Part shown: piece after piece, positions 12,201-22,672 of the stretch
How positions within the stretch are numbered: position 1 is the stretch's first letter
Layout of the letters: the number at the start of each line of letters is the position of its first letter
DNA from: Terana coerulea
Lineage: Eukaryota > Basidiomycota > Agaricomycetes > Polyporales > Phanerochaetaceae
Assembly (NCBI GenBank): GCA_024811115.1
Contig: JAKOGH010000042.1
Span: forward strand, 620,001 to 684,000
Direction: 5' to 3'
Length of the DNA: 64,000 nt
Translations under genes and position numbers: made by a program
Notes under the pieces: model-generated
What the model saw: only the letters and a program-made list of their open reading frames with translations
Database searches by the model: none
What the model was told of the DNA's origin: nothing

Positions 12201-14048
12201 CCGTTGACGGGCTGGCCATTGACGGTTGGACCCGGTCCCTGAGCCTGCGCGGAGGTTTTGCGAGTTGGAGCATTGCCGCCCGTGCTTGGCGGTGCCCCAC
12301 TATTGGGGTATTTAATGTGTTCTGCATGACCGGTGAGCTAAGTACGCCGATGAACGACGAGCAGAGAGCGTACTGGTATCTAAGACATGGACTTGAGTAG
12401 GGTCTTCGGGTTTGGTGGGGTCTAGTGACGATCCACCCAATCCTCCGAGGACGAATACGCGGGTGCCCATGGAAGCCATGGCATGCCCTGACCTCGCAGT
12501 CGGCGCAGGGCCCATCTTCTGAAACATGTACCATCTCTGGTCTGGCTTACGACGTGAGACTTCTAACTCAGTTAGGCCTATGACTAGTACTCACTTGATA
12601 GCTTGAACGCGCCGAGATCACCCAGATCTTTGCCATCGACGCCCCGACCGCCAAAGATATACACGACATCGTCGACCACAGAAGCTGCATGTCCTTCTCG
12701 CGGAGAGGGGATGAACCCTATGCACGTCAGCTCCGACCATATCCGGGTGGTGGTGTCAAACACCCAGGTATCATTGTAGTGGTACTGGCAGTCTGTCCCA
12801 CCGAACCTTAAAGAGGGGTAGCAGATTAGCGCTCAACTCGACCCAAACCCGCCTAGTCGGTAATCCACTCACAATATGATCTTTTCGCCATATGAAACGC
12901 AGATATGGCCTGTGCGCTGTGCTGGTCTTGGAGAGCCCTCGACGGGCTCAATGAGCTCCCATTGAGCCTTCGTCCGTACTGGATGTATGCGTCATAAGCA
13001 AACCTCAACCTGGTTTAACCTGGCACATAACACTTACATGAATTCAGATCAAACATCCACAAGTCGTTCAAGAACTCTCCATCGACTTGTCCTCCGAACA
13101 TGTAGAACTTGGACCCAATCATCGTGACCGCATGTCCATACCGGCCTGCAGGACCAGGTCCATAAACGGCGACACGGGTCCATTCGCGGGAGACTAATAA
13201 CATGTCATGCTCTATCACGAAGTGCATCTGCGTCTGTCCAACTCACCTAAGTTCAACAGATAGAGCCCGTCGTCCTGCTTGTCGGCTGGCTTAGTCTTGT
13301 TGTTCGTCTTAGTATCACCGCCCCACACAATCAGGACACTGCCGACGAGAGCGCTTGCGTGCCCGACTCTTGGCGAGGGTATCTCGCCTGCAGTTTGCAG
13401 TAGTGTCGCTGACAAATCTCGGGTGGAAAACAAGTACAGGTCGTTGCGGACGGTTTCTCTGACGAGGCCTCCGAACAAGAAGAGCTCGCCAGTAGCGGTC
13501 GCAGTCGCTGGAAGGGCATGGCCATATCTCGGGAATGGCGATGGCGATGGTTGTGTCGGCGCTGGAACACCTGGCTTCGGAAGCGTAACAGGGGGTGGTA
13601 GAATAAGACGACGCTGCGACCATGGATATGCCGTGCGTTGGCTAGATTGTTGACCGGACTGAGATTGACCAGGCTGCTGGGACGCTTGCTGCTGTTGCTG
13701 CTGCAATGGTTGTGGCTGAGACGGCCCCTGAGGTTGCGATGGACTTGGTTGCGCTGAACCATTTGAGCTGCCGGCGGTATTGGGACTTCCACCACGAGGT
13801 CGTTGTTGTTGTTGCTGAGCTGCACCGAGAGAAGGACTGCCCCTGCCGTTCAGCCCACTATGTTACGTGGTCTGAGATTCTTTGTTCATGGCGCTTTGAT
13901 TGGGTCTGAAGACGCACCTATCATAACTGTCCTGGTTCGCTATAGGTCTCTGCTGCTGGACAGGAGCTTGCGAGGGTGCTGGAGGTTGTTGCAGCACTGG
14001 CGGGTTGCTGGGTTGAGCAGCATGCTTCTTCCTGCTGAAGAAGGACAT
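9229..14048 (-). CDS. kelch-repeat and coiled-coil polarity protein (Tea1/Kel1-like)
   Basis: Fission yeast Tea1 and budding yeast Kel1/2 are cell-end markers that link microtubule tips to polarised growth. This gene has the same architecture. The N-terminal tail is Gln/Pro-rich (starts [14 protein letters not shown]). Five to six kelch blades follow, with GHA and FGG motifs ([75 protein letters not shown]). Next comes a Ser/Pro-rich linker, then several hundred residues of coiled coil rich in E, R, L, A and Q (about 11.7 kb down to 9.3 kb). The protein is around 1,400 residues. A 53-nt intron at 11810-11862 joins the linker to the first coiled-coil exon and explains an apparent frame change there. 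No frameshifts were found. A microtubule-tip role is inferred from architecture. Confidence 0.85.
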
Positions 14049-15591
14049 TCTTCTGGCCTTGCCCCCTAGGAAGGACTGTATGGCTGCAGAGTAGGTACGA
14101 AACCTGCGGAATTATGATTATAGCGAGGCGTGTATGGTGATGAGTGGATTGGTGGCGGGCCTGGTGGAATTATGCGGTGGTGGCAGGTCCCGCCTGGACG
14201 TAGGAGAGAGAAGCCGGAAGGCGACAACCAAGGCGGAAGCGCTACCATCGAAATTGGGCCTTGCCTTCCCAACACGCTGATGGCCGTCGCTCTCACGCAT
14301 CTGCCGCGTGCTTTCGCACTCCTCAGTTCTCCGTCAGGAAATATTCCGTGCACGACTACGCCGATTTCCAGAAAACACTCCAACTACACAGTCGCACTGA
14401 AGGCGACCAATTACAGGTACTATGGCTATACTAAAGGAACTGCGTTTGCAAACTTGTAACTGTGTGCTAAAGAATCCGTGCTGTGCGGGGTGTCACTTTG
14501 ACACCCGACGCCTACCTGCTGACATGCTAACCCAAAGATCAATTGTTGACTATCAGACGTCTACGAAATGATCAGGACTGGAACGCAGTGTCGCCTTTCC
14601 ATGGTGCCACAATCCCGACAGATGCCCAGGGGCGACAAACATCACTTATACGCCAGACTGCCACAGGTCCGACGGGGGAATCAGTCGATGAGGTTACTGA
14701 ATTCGCATCGCCAGTTTGTCTGGTCTTTCACAGATCAACGCAATCTGCGCGCAACAATACCTCGATGAACGGTGCTAACCGTCAAGTACCTGGCGAGCGC
14801 ACCTTGAACGCACCGCTCACAGGTCATCAAGATAGGGAAGAGTGTTCCGTTGAACACCAATGAAAGAGGATCTATCAGCGGCTCCTGTGAGAGAAGAGGC
14901 GACTTATGAGATATATGTTTGCATTACAGGCTTCCCCAAGTGATGCTTACCGGTCAGCATCAACTGGCATGATATCATGGCGCAGTCTCAGTTCCCAGCA
15001 GCAAGCATGATGAAGAGCAAACATTGGACCTGTGCTCGTGAATCAGAATTCCGGTCTGCGTATGAAGAGGCTGTTCGAGCGAGAGATGCGACAAGGTCGA
15101 GGAACTCACCTAGTGCAAAGGTTCACTCATTCCAGGTGATTATATCGCGGTCATCGTCCGTAGAATGGGCTGCTCGGCGATGTGCCATGAGACGGTCACG
15201 CGAGGGAAACAGTCTGTTGCAGTCTTCGAAAGCGCATATGAATATTGGTGTCCTAGGAAAGTAATTAGTACGACCACGCGAGTAGGACCCTTCGTGCAAA
15301 CGTACTCGGTAGGATTAGTCACTCTGGCAACACCTGCGTTGATTTGCTGAGGTGTAGTAGTGACTGATAAAGGTTCAGTAACATAAATGAATATGTGACG
15401 GAGTGTACTGACTGTCCTGAAGTGCTGGAGCTGAAGGCAGCACGGAAGGCAAGCTCGGGTTGGCTGCCATCGTCACGGTTCACTCACAAGAGCAGCTGTT
15501 GCCGCGTGTCGTCACAGTCACTGAAGCGCGGGAGTAACGCGTCACGTCCAGTATCAAGCGTGACCAGGATCACGCTCCTCCCCTGACCGTC
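14049..15591. other. 1.5-kb intergenic region, no gene seen
   Basis: This lies between the start codons of the divergent kelch-protein and lipase genes. Open frames up to about 100 codons occur on both strands but show no domain, signal peptide or splice-supported extension. No tRNA, transposon ends or tandem repeats were noticed. It presumably holds both promoters and 5' leaders. Confidence 0.5.
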
Positions 15592-17948
15592 ATGGATAGT
15601 GCGGAGCAGGCCGAGGGTAGCAGTCGGCCCTCTCTTTCTTCAAGACTTAACTGGTTGCTCTCCAGCTCGTCCTCGACACCAGAACCGCACTCCCACTCCG
15701 AGCCTTCGTCGTCGCGGCACTCGTTGGATTCCACAAGCCACGAGAACATGAGGTCTGTACGCACTCGCCCGCCTTCCCCTCGAATACCAAGCTCGCATGG
15801 TTCAAATAACTCGAGCTTCTCTACACATAAACGACAAGCAATGTCTCTGAACCTCAACGTACCATCACAGAAGGCTAGCTCTAAGGGAAAGGCTGCCAAA
15901 CGCGAGCAGGCGGAGGACACGTTTCCCGTACTCCGATGGTTTTCCGCAAAGCAACGGGCAGCAGAGTGCACGCCAGCTAGGACGCCTTCGGGTCTCGCTC
16001 GAGCACGCCCCGTCCGGTACTCTGATTCCCCCGTGGACGTCCAGTCGCACACCTCGGCAATAGAGGATGCGCTACACGATGATCCGCGTCTCATCGACGC
16101 TCGGTCTCCACATATTGACATGCCTTCACGCCCGAAGACAGCACACTTACCACCATCTTTACGCCCTTGGCGTCCACCAAACCATCTCTCGGACTTGTCT
16201 CGTTCTACTCTGCCGACGGCGAGCCTGTCCCCGACCTACTTCTCGTCCGGCTCCCGTACAAACTACACCGACCCATTTGAGGATCCTTTCACGCAATCCG
16301 ACCATGACCCGAACATGGACATCTTCTTCAGCCCAACACCCAACCCGGTGGAAATTCCCCATAGTCCTGTACCCGCCCATCACACCCGTTCTCCACCCAG
16401 CCTCTCGCCATCCTCGACGCGTTCGTCCATTGACAACCTTCGGTTAATACAGGAAAGAGGAACTCGCGGCATACATACTACGCCGCCGGCCCAACGCATG
16501 AGTCTTTCGTCACTCAACCCATTCGAGTGGTTCTCGTCCGAAGATGAGAGTCAGCGAAAGAAGAACATGGATCCATACCTGACCAAGGAGGATAAGTCAA
16601 GTAACCCTCAGAGTCAAAGGGAGAATATCAGGCAGCGTTGTATGTCTTAAGTTATCTTCTGGTTTTATCCCACTCAGCGCGATGCAGACACGAGCCCGAA
16701 GAATCCTGTTGTCTTCTGTCATGGGCTCTTAGGCTTCGACACAGTCCAAGTTGGCTTATCCATAGCCCCTCTACAAGTTGCGCATTGGCGAGGCATCAAG
16801 GACGCTTTGGAAGACAACGGCACCGAGGTGCTCGTCACTCGCGTTCCCGCCACAAGCTCCCCCATCGACCGCGCAAAGGTGCTAGTGGAAAAGATTGACG
16901 AGGCGTACCCGGGGCGAAGCGTCCACCTGATTGGTATGTAAACCGCTCAATGCCGCTGTTGGAGTACTCATGTGAACGCCAGGGATGCTTGGTTTGCAGG
17001 TCACAGTATGGTGAGTACCCTCTCGAACGTCTACGTCGTTAGAATTCTCAGACTGTATGCAGGGCGGCCTGGACTGTCGATACCTCACTTCTCACCTAGT
17101 CAAGCGCAAGTTCAAGGTGTTGTCTATCACGACTATCGCCACACCACACCGAGGGTCCTCATTTGCCGACCATTTCCTGCATACCATTGGAGTTGAGCGA
17201 ATGCCTTCTGTACTGTCGCTATTGGACATGCTGCCGAATGGTGGCGGCGACGGTAAGGCGTTTGAGTTCTTGACTGTTGAAAATATGCGGAAGTTCAACG
17301 AAGAGACGCCTGACGTCCCCGGAGTGAAGTACTTCAGTTGGGGTGCAGTGTACGAGCCTGGCCTGATCGACACCTGGAAGTAAGTCTCAGCTTTCCCAAA
17401 CGCGCCTGCATTGTTGACACAACCATTCGAAGGTGGTCGCATTCTGTTATACTAGAGAAAGAAGGGCCTAATGACGGTCTCGTATCTCTGGAGTCCGCGA
17501 AATGGGTATGTTTCGACTGTATGACCGACCCGCTGTATGTTTGCTAATGCTCCAGTAGGGGACATACCTTGGTACACTCGAAGGTGTGAATCATCTGGAT
17601 CTTGTCGGATGGATAAACACCGCACGTTACAAGTGGGCTGAGATCATGGGCCGGTCGATCAAGTTCAAGCCTGCAACATTCTACTTGGGCATTGCAGACC
17701 ATCTGGCACGAGTGGTAGAGGGCCAAGCCCACCCTCACGAGCAAAGCCAGCAGGATCCCACGGCGCGAGGCAGAATGAGTACCAGCGAGAGGGCTGAGGC
17801 GGACGAGATTGGGAAGGAAGGTGAGAGGGTCGAGATGGCGGAGAGCCTTGGGAAGGGAGGGGAGAAGGCACCGACAGCCGGCAAGCCGCGAGTGGGGCAG
17901 GATAAGCACGCGAGTGCATCGAAGCAGGGTAACTTGCGGGGCCATTAA
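15592..17948 (+). CDS. alpha/beta-hydrolase lipase (bacterial lipase I.1/I.2-like) with long N-terminal extension
   Basis: This is a predicted triacylglycerol lipase or esterase. Six exons were located: 15592-16639, 16688-16933, 17000-17010, 17063-17379, 17433-17505 and 17559-17948. They sum to exactly 695 codons, giving 694 residues. Residues 1 to about 350 are Ser/Pro/His-rich and look disordered; there is no signal peptide, so an intracellular location is inferred. The catalytic domain then shows the oxyanion motif VVFCHGLLGFD, the nucleophile elbow GHSMGG, the acid in GPNDGLVS and the histidine in GVNHLDLVG. These match Pseudomonas/Burkholderia-type lipases, which also occur in fungi. The C-terminal about 90 residues are charged (E/K/G-rich). 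The nucleophile elbow is encoded by an 11-nt microexon (17000-17010). No frameshifts were found. Confidence 0.88.
17000..17010 (+). other. 11-nt microexon coding the lipase nucleophile elbow
   Basis: The 11 bases gtcacagtatg sit between acceptor ttgcag and donor gtgagt. Together with the flanking exons they code Gly-His-Ser-Met-Gly. Skipping this exon removes the catalytic Ser and shifts the frame. The summed exon lengths stay in frame only when it is included. Confidence 0.85.
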
Positions 17949-18348
17949 GCTAGTTGGAGGCAAGTAGATATTCAGAGTGGGTTAGTCGAGTTGACAAATG
18001 CTAACGGTCTGAATCCTAGACTAGGGTATCGTTACACTTTACTACGAAGTAATGATCTAATACGGCCTAGAGGACCTCATGTATTAACTGTATATTCCGC
18101 CCTAATCCAGGACGCCATCTCCCGTTCACAATCTCTGTCGGTGGTGAGAGACTCTCGGAGCCCCGCTGCAGCCTTCAGGCTTCCGCCAAGAGGGGATAGC
18201 CTGGGATAGCGTATTAGGCGCCCATTATGAGATCGCATCGGGGGATTAGATCATACCCCCGCTCCAGATATATCATATAAGGAGTTCCCAGCAGTTGCCC
18301 AGCAGGGTTGGTGGAACTCTTGCACATTCACACTCACACATCGTCACA
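17949..18348. other. lipase 3' flank and S-formylglutathione hydrolase promoter
   Basis: No gene is seen here. An AT-rich tatatcatataagg stretch at about 18269-18281 lies about 70-80 nt before the ATG at 18349 and is a candidate TATA region for the downstream gene. Confidence 0.4.
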
Positions 18349-19669
18349 ATGTCCCTTGAGAAGCTGTCGTCGAACAAGGCCTTCGAGGGCGAGCTCGTCA
18401 AGTACAAGTTCAAGGTGACGCCCATATACCTGGAACGCGCGCGAATGCAACTCAAATATGACCCTGCACTCGTTTAGAGCGAAGTTTTAGGCGGGCTCGA
18501 CACGCAGTTCAACGTCTTCATTCCAGCAAATGCCTCGAAGGGCAAAGTACCAGTACTTGTCTATCTCTCAGGGCTGACATGTACGGAAGACAACGCGTGA
18601 GTCCCTTCTAAGTCCTCAGAATGCTGCACACTGTTATTAACTCTATATACCCGCGTACACCCAGCGCACAAAAGGGCAGCTTCCTCGGGCCTGCCGCGAA
18701 AGAGGGCATCGCAATTCTCTTCCCCGACACGTCGCCGCGCGGCGCAGGCGTCGAGGGCGAGACAGACAGCTGGGACTTTGGCGTCGGTGCGTGCTGCCCG
18801 GGCGCAGATAGTCATGGGAACACCTGAGGTCATGCCCCCTCGCTAACGGCCACCCATTCAAGGCGCGGGCTTCTACGTGGATGCGACGAACCCCAAGTAT
18901 GCGAAGCATTACAACATGCTGACTCACGTCACCGTCGAGCTTCCCAAGGTCATCGAGGCCGCGGACCTACCCCTCGTGCGTCTCTTTTCCCTGGAGCCCA
19001 GGCTACGCTGAACGCTAAGTGCGCACGTTTGGGTCCATGCAGGACTTCTCGCGCCAGTCCATCTTCGGACACTCCATGGGCGGCCATGGCGCGCTGACGC
19101 TGTACCTCAACTCGCTCCGCAAGGGTACGAAGCAATACCGCTCCTGCTCGGCCTTCGCACCCATCGCGAATCCCACAAATTGCGACTGGGGTAAGAAGGC
19201 TTTTGGTGGATATCTGGAGGGTGGTGTCGAGGAGGCAAAGGAACAGTATGATGCGACCGAGCTGATCTCCAAGCTCGGGGGGAAGCCCGTGCATGTCTTA
19301 GTCGATTATGTGAGTGGTAGTATCCTGCACCGTTACGAATCGTTGATGCTGAGGAGTTGCACCTGATAAGGGCACTGGCGATAACTTTTACAAGCAAGGG
19401 CAGCTCCTGCCGGAGAACTTCTTGAAGGCTGCACGCGACGCTGGATACGACGAGGTTCAGGTTCGTGTACGGAGCCAAGAAGGATATGACCACAGTTATT
19501 TCTTCGTATGTATTCCCTTTCCTCACATTAGCTACAGAGGCTCACATTAAATTAGATGTCCACCTTCGGTGCTGACCATATACATTGTAAGCCACTCTAT
19601 ATCAATGCTTCCATATTCTTGCTCAAGAACATCACTCTTACAGTTCACGCAAACTTCCTCAAGGCGTGA
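18349..19669 (+). CDS. S-formylglutathione hydrolase (esterase D)
   Basis: The enzyme hydrolyses S-formylglutathione to formate and glutathione (EC 3.1.2.12), the last step of glutathione-dependent formaldehyde detoxification in the cytosol. That is useful to wood decayers, which release formaldehyde or methanol from lignin. Eight exons give about 285 residues, the usual length. Family motifs in order: KYKFKSEVLGGLDTQFNVF at the N-terminus, VLVYLSGLTCTEDN, FPDTSPRG, the nucleophile elbow GHSMGGHGAL, DYGTGDNFYKQGQLLPE with the acid, and EGYDHSYFF with the histidine, ending HFHANFLKA. The first intron follows FKFK-type codons and contains in-frame stops, so it must be spliced. No frame defects were seen. 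Confidence 0.93.
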
Positions 19670-19872
19670 TCAAGTAATTTTAAATGAAAGAGAACGTGTA
19701 TATCTCGGAAGATGAGACAAAGTAAAGTTCAATGTAACAAATACACACAATTGGAAGGTTGCTCTATTTCCAGTCAGAGAGAGACGTCCAGACAACCAGA
19801 AGCACAAGGACCACAGAGCACCAGCCAGAGCCCAGATATGTCGACGTAGTTGAAGTCCGGGAGCCAGATATA

Positions 19873-21928
19873 TCAGGTTTCGTCTCCGATTCGTCGCCTA
19901 TAAGCAGTAGACAGCTCTTCCAGGTCGCATTGAATCCAGGTACTGTTGAATGCGTCCTGTATCTGCCAGCGTAGCCGAGGTTCGAACGCCATTAGCCCTA
20001 AGCACAGCGTCCGAGCTAGCGGTAGTCAGCTATTCGTCCTCAGGTAGAATCACGGGATCGAAGCGAGACCAGAGGTGAAGGTTCTGCATACCGTGATCAA
20101 GACCCGCCCATATGTCGGGAGCGAATTCCGCCTCGTCGTCAATGATTCGCCTGCGTACACGTCTGTCGTTCCGGATATAGCTCATTGACATCTTCTCTTC
20201 CCAGGACTTGAGCTCGAACGGTTCTTCATCCTCATACTCTGACTCGCCGGTAACTACGCCATAATCGAATGGATGGTAGCCTCTGCCATGGCGGTAAGCG
20301 TTGCATACAACCAGCACGACAGGTGAAATACGGACGAGAGCATAATATAGAGCAGCACGCCCGCACTCCAGCAGTCGGCAGGCATTCCAACGTAGCCGAG
20401 GTCCTTGTTTTCCAGAGCCATTATGCCTTCCGGTGGGAGGTACGAAACGGTGCCGCAGACGTTGAAGGTCTCCTCGTAGGATTTCTTTCGAGCCAATCCG
20501 AAATCCGCGATCTGTATGCGTGGATATGGTCCAGGTGCGTACAGGAGAATATTTTCAGGCTTTGTGAGGACGTGAGTTGCATTGAGCTAAGCCGGAGTAA
20601 CATTTACTAAGAAATAGTACCTTCAAATCTGCTCCACATTTGTGAATCAGGATACGATAGAATATTTGTGTGTCTTGCGCACCTCTATGCGATATGCATT
20701 TCTCGTGCAAGTAAGATAGACCGAGAATGAGTTGGTACATTATGTACTTTGTCTCGCCTTCGTACAGCCGACTTGCCGGGTCTTTGTGGTTTACGATGTA
20801 AGAGAACAGGTCACCTCCGGTGCAAAGCTGGAGGAAAATGTATCTGGCGAAGTTGAGATGAGAGGTGTATCGGTCCACACGGAGAAAGTCGTACAAAAAG
20901 GTCTCGTCGTTATGGACGTCGTACACCCTGTTGATCGTGGCCTATCCCAAGCCAAGACATGAGAATGGCACCTTTATCATGACCGGGAGCTTACGTGGTT
21001 GAGTGCAGTTAGTATACGGACCTCTTTCATCATCTTCTCCATCTTCTGGTTCTTCTTTTTCTTGATGATTTTGCATGCTACCTGCTTGTACGATGAAGAT
21101 CCTGAGTCCATGCACAGTTGCACATCCGCAAAGCTGCCCGAACCCAGGCAGTGCGACGTGAGCAGGTAACGGCCGACTTGCTGCAGGCGATTGACTGGTT
21201 AATAAGGCTACGCACACGACGAGCTTAACAATGTACCTTGGTTTTCATCAACTCGTCTGACCGGGGGGTAGGATCGAAAAAGTGTACCCGTTGTGGTGGA
21301 GCTTTGAGTGCATGAACACATTCGAATTCTGCCAAACACGAGTCAAGCGAACCGCACAGTGAGCGCAAAAGAAACATCGGATACTTCGCGAACCAATCTG
21401 GATGATGTCGCCATCCATGAGTAGTATTGACAACTTTCGTATCCGCACGCCGTTGAAATAGAGCCCGTTTGATGATAAGTCTTGCAGCGAGACCATAACG
21501 CTTCCGTGACTTGACTGTATGCTGTTTCCTGTATCATCAGACAACCTTGGACCGTGGGGGCTACGACAACATACGCATATATCTTGCAATGAATTCCAGA
21601 TACCGTACTATCTGGTATCACGTAAGAGCTGTTTGGGTTCAAAGTGAGGTGAGTGGGATGGCATCGCGCAAATGGGGGAGGTGGTCACGAACCAGGCTGC
21701 TGGGTTTCGTCCAATAATCAATGGGCAGTCAATACTCAAAATCAGAGCTATAACACGTGGGTCAGCGAGGGCAGAAGTGGATACAGCGGCCAGTGCATCT
21801 TCACCCTCCCTGCGACCCTCATAGACAGTATACAGCTTCGCGCATACAGTCGAGCCGCTGATACGAGGTGTTCGTGCAGGTGTCGCCTGAGGCTGTACAT
21901 ACTCGTTTGAAGAGCTTGCCGATGGCAT
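19873..21928 (-). CDS. FHA-domain checkpoint-type protein kinase (Chk2/Cds1-like)
   Basis: A predicted Ser/Thr kinase of the Rad53/Cds1/Chk2 type, acting in the nuclear DNA-damage response. The N-terminal FHA domain has LIIGRNP, the phosphothreonine-site SGIHC and DLSSNGLYFNG...DGDIIQIG. The kinase domain has the Gly loop LGSGSFADV, the Lys in VACKII, HRDLKPEN, DFGLA, the activation-segment end PPE (normally APE), DCWSAGVLLYIMLSGYHPFDYG and a final helix ending in TWIQCDLEEL. The end at 19873 requires a 76-nt intron after the GLDHG codons; reading through it would give a false stop near 20039. The HRDLKPEN loop is assembled from three exons, including an 8-nt microexon (20621-20628). The FHA also needs an intron between RNPAA and SYVIPDS. 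An in-frame ATG at 21973 is an alternative start. Confidence 0.85.
20621..20628 (-). other. 8-nt microexon in the kinase catalytic loop
   Basis: On the minus strand atttgaag is bounded by acceptor gagcag and donor gtacta. It completes Asp and codes Leu-Lys of HRDLK. The intron before it is 54 nt, a multiple of three, and has no stop in frame, so its retention would insert 18 residues and replace the catalytic HRD without truncating the protein. Confidence 0.8.
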
Positions 21929-22672
21929 AGCGGGCCTGCCAATGACGGAAATCGCGATGAGCAGATGTGGCACGAAGACGCAGAACGCAACTCAAGCGTG
22001 ACGCACTTTGAACGAGTAACATAACAAGGTCACGGATAGATAACGAAGTGACGCAATGTCACATCACGCTCGAGAGGCAGAAACAGTGCTAAGACTAAGT
22101 ACTGGAGTACTGAGTGGCGACTCGTTGTTGTCGACTAAAATTATGCAGGAAATTACTGAGTTATGTTTACAATCATAAGCGGCCTCTGTTATATACCAAA
22201 CAGACCCAGGGAGATTCCAAGGAAAGCTGATCGCTGAAATGAGCCGGCCTCGACGACGATGTTCTCCCTGCCAACTTGAATGCGCATTATTGCTAAAACG
22301 AAGCTATCCGTGTCTCTAGCGGTGACTTCCATCCACCACTCACAGCTGACTTTGGCTAACTGCTAGCTTCGTTCTTGCCCAAGGGACATATTCGACTTCT
22401 TCCTTCGACATGGCGAAGTCGAATATGGGCCAAAGGGCGCAGTGCACAATCATTCTCTTCAGCGAACATATTCAGATGGACCTTCGATTGGTTCGACACG
22501 AACGAACACTCACCGAGAGTCCATGTTGGCGACTTCGTGGCGTGCGAAGCTGATCTCATCACGGCATCCGGTGCCTGACCTTCAAATCTAGATCTTCTGC
22601 AGGAGCCCACATGAGCCTAACGATGCAGTATGGAATGAGATATCGATACACATGTTCTATGTCATACAAAAA
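21929..22672. other. kinase promoter and LSG1 3' flank
   Basis: No gene is seen in this 0.74 kb between two genes on the minus strand. It holds a perfect 13-bp inverted repeat at 22387-22427, listed separately. Confidence 0.5.
22387..22427. repeat. 13-bp perfect inverted repeat (hairpin)
   Basis: The arms are catattcgacttc (22387-22399) and its exact complement gaagtcgaatatg (22415-22427), with a 15-nt loop. It lies about 245 nt past the LSG1 stop and about 460 nt upstream of the kinase start. Confidence 0.6.

Noticed and set aside
19965..19995. tRNA B-box-like ggttcgaac sequence
   Set aside because: It falls within the last exon of the kinase gene, and no A-box or cloverleaf was found around it.
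20030..20120. Kinase ending at a stop near 20039, as if the C-lobe were truncated
   Set aside because: A 76-nt intron leads to an exon coding the missing final kinase helices, with the stop at 19873.
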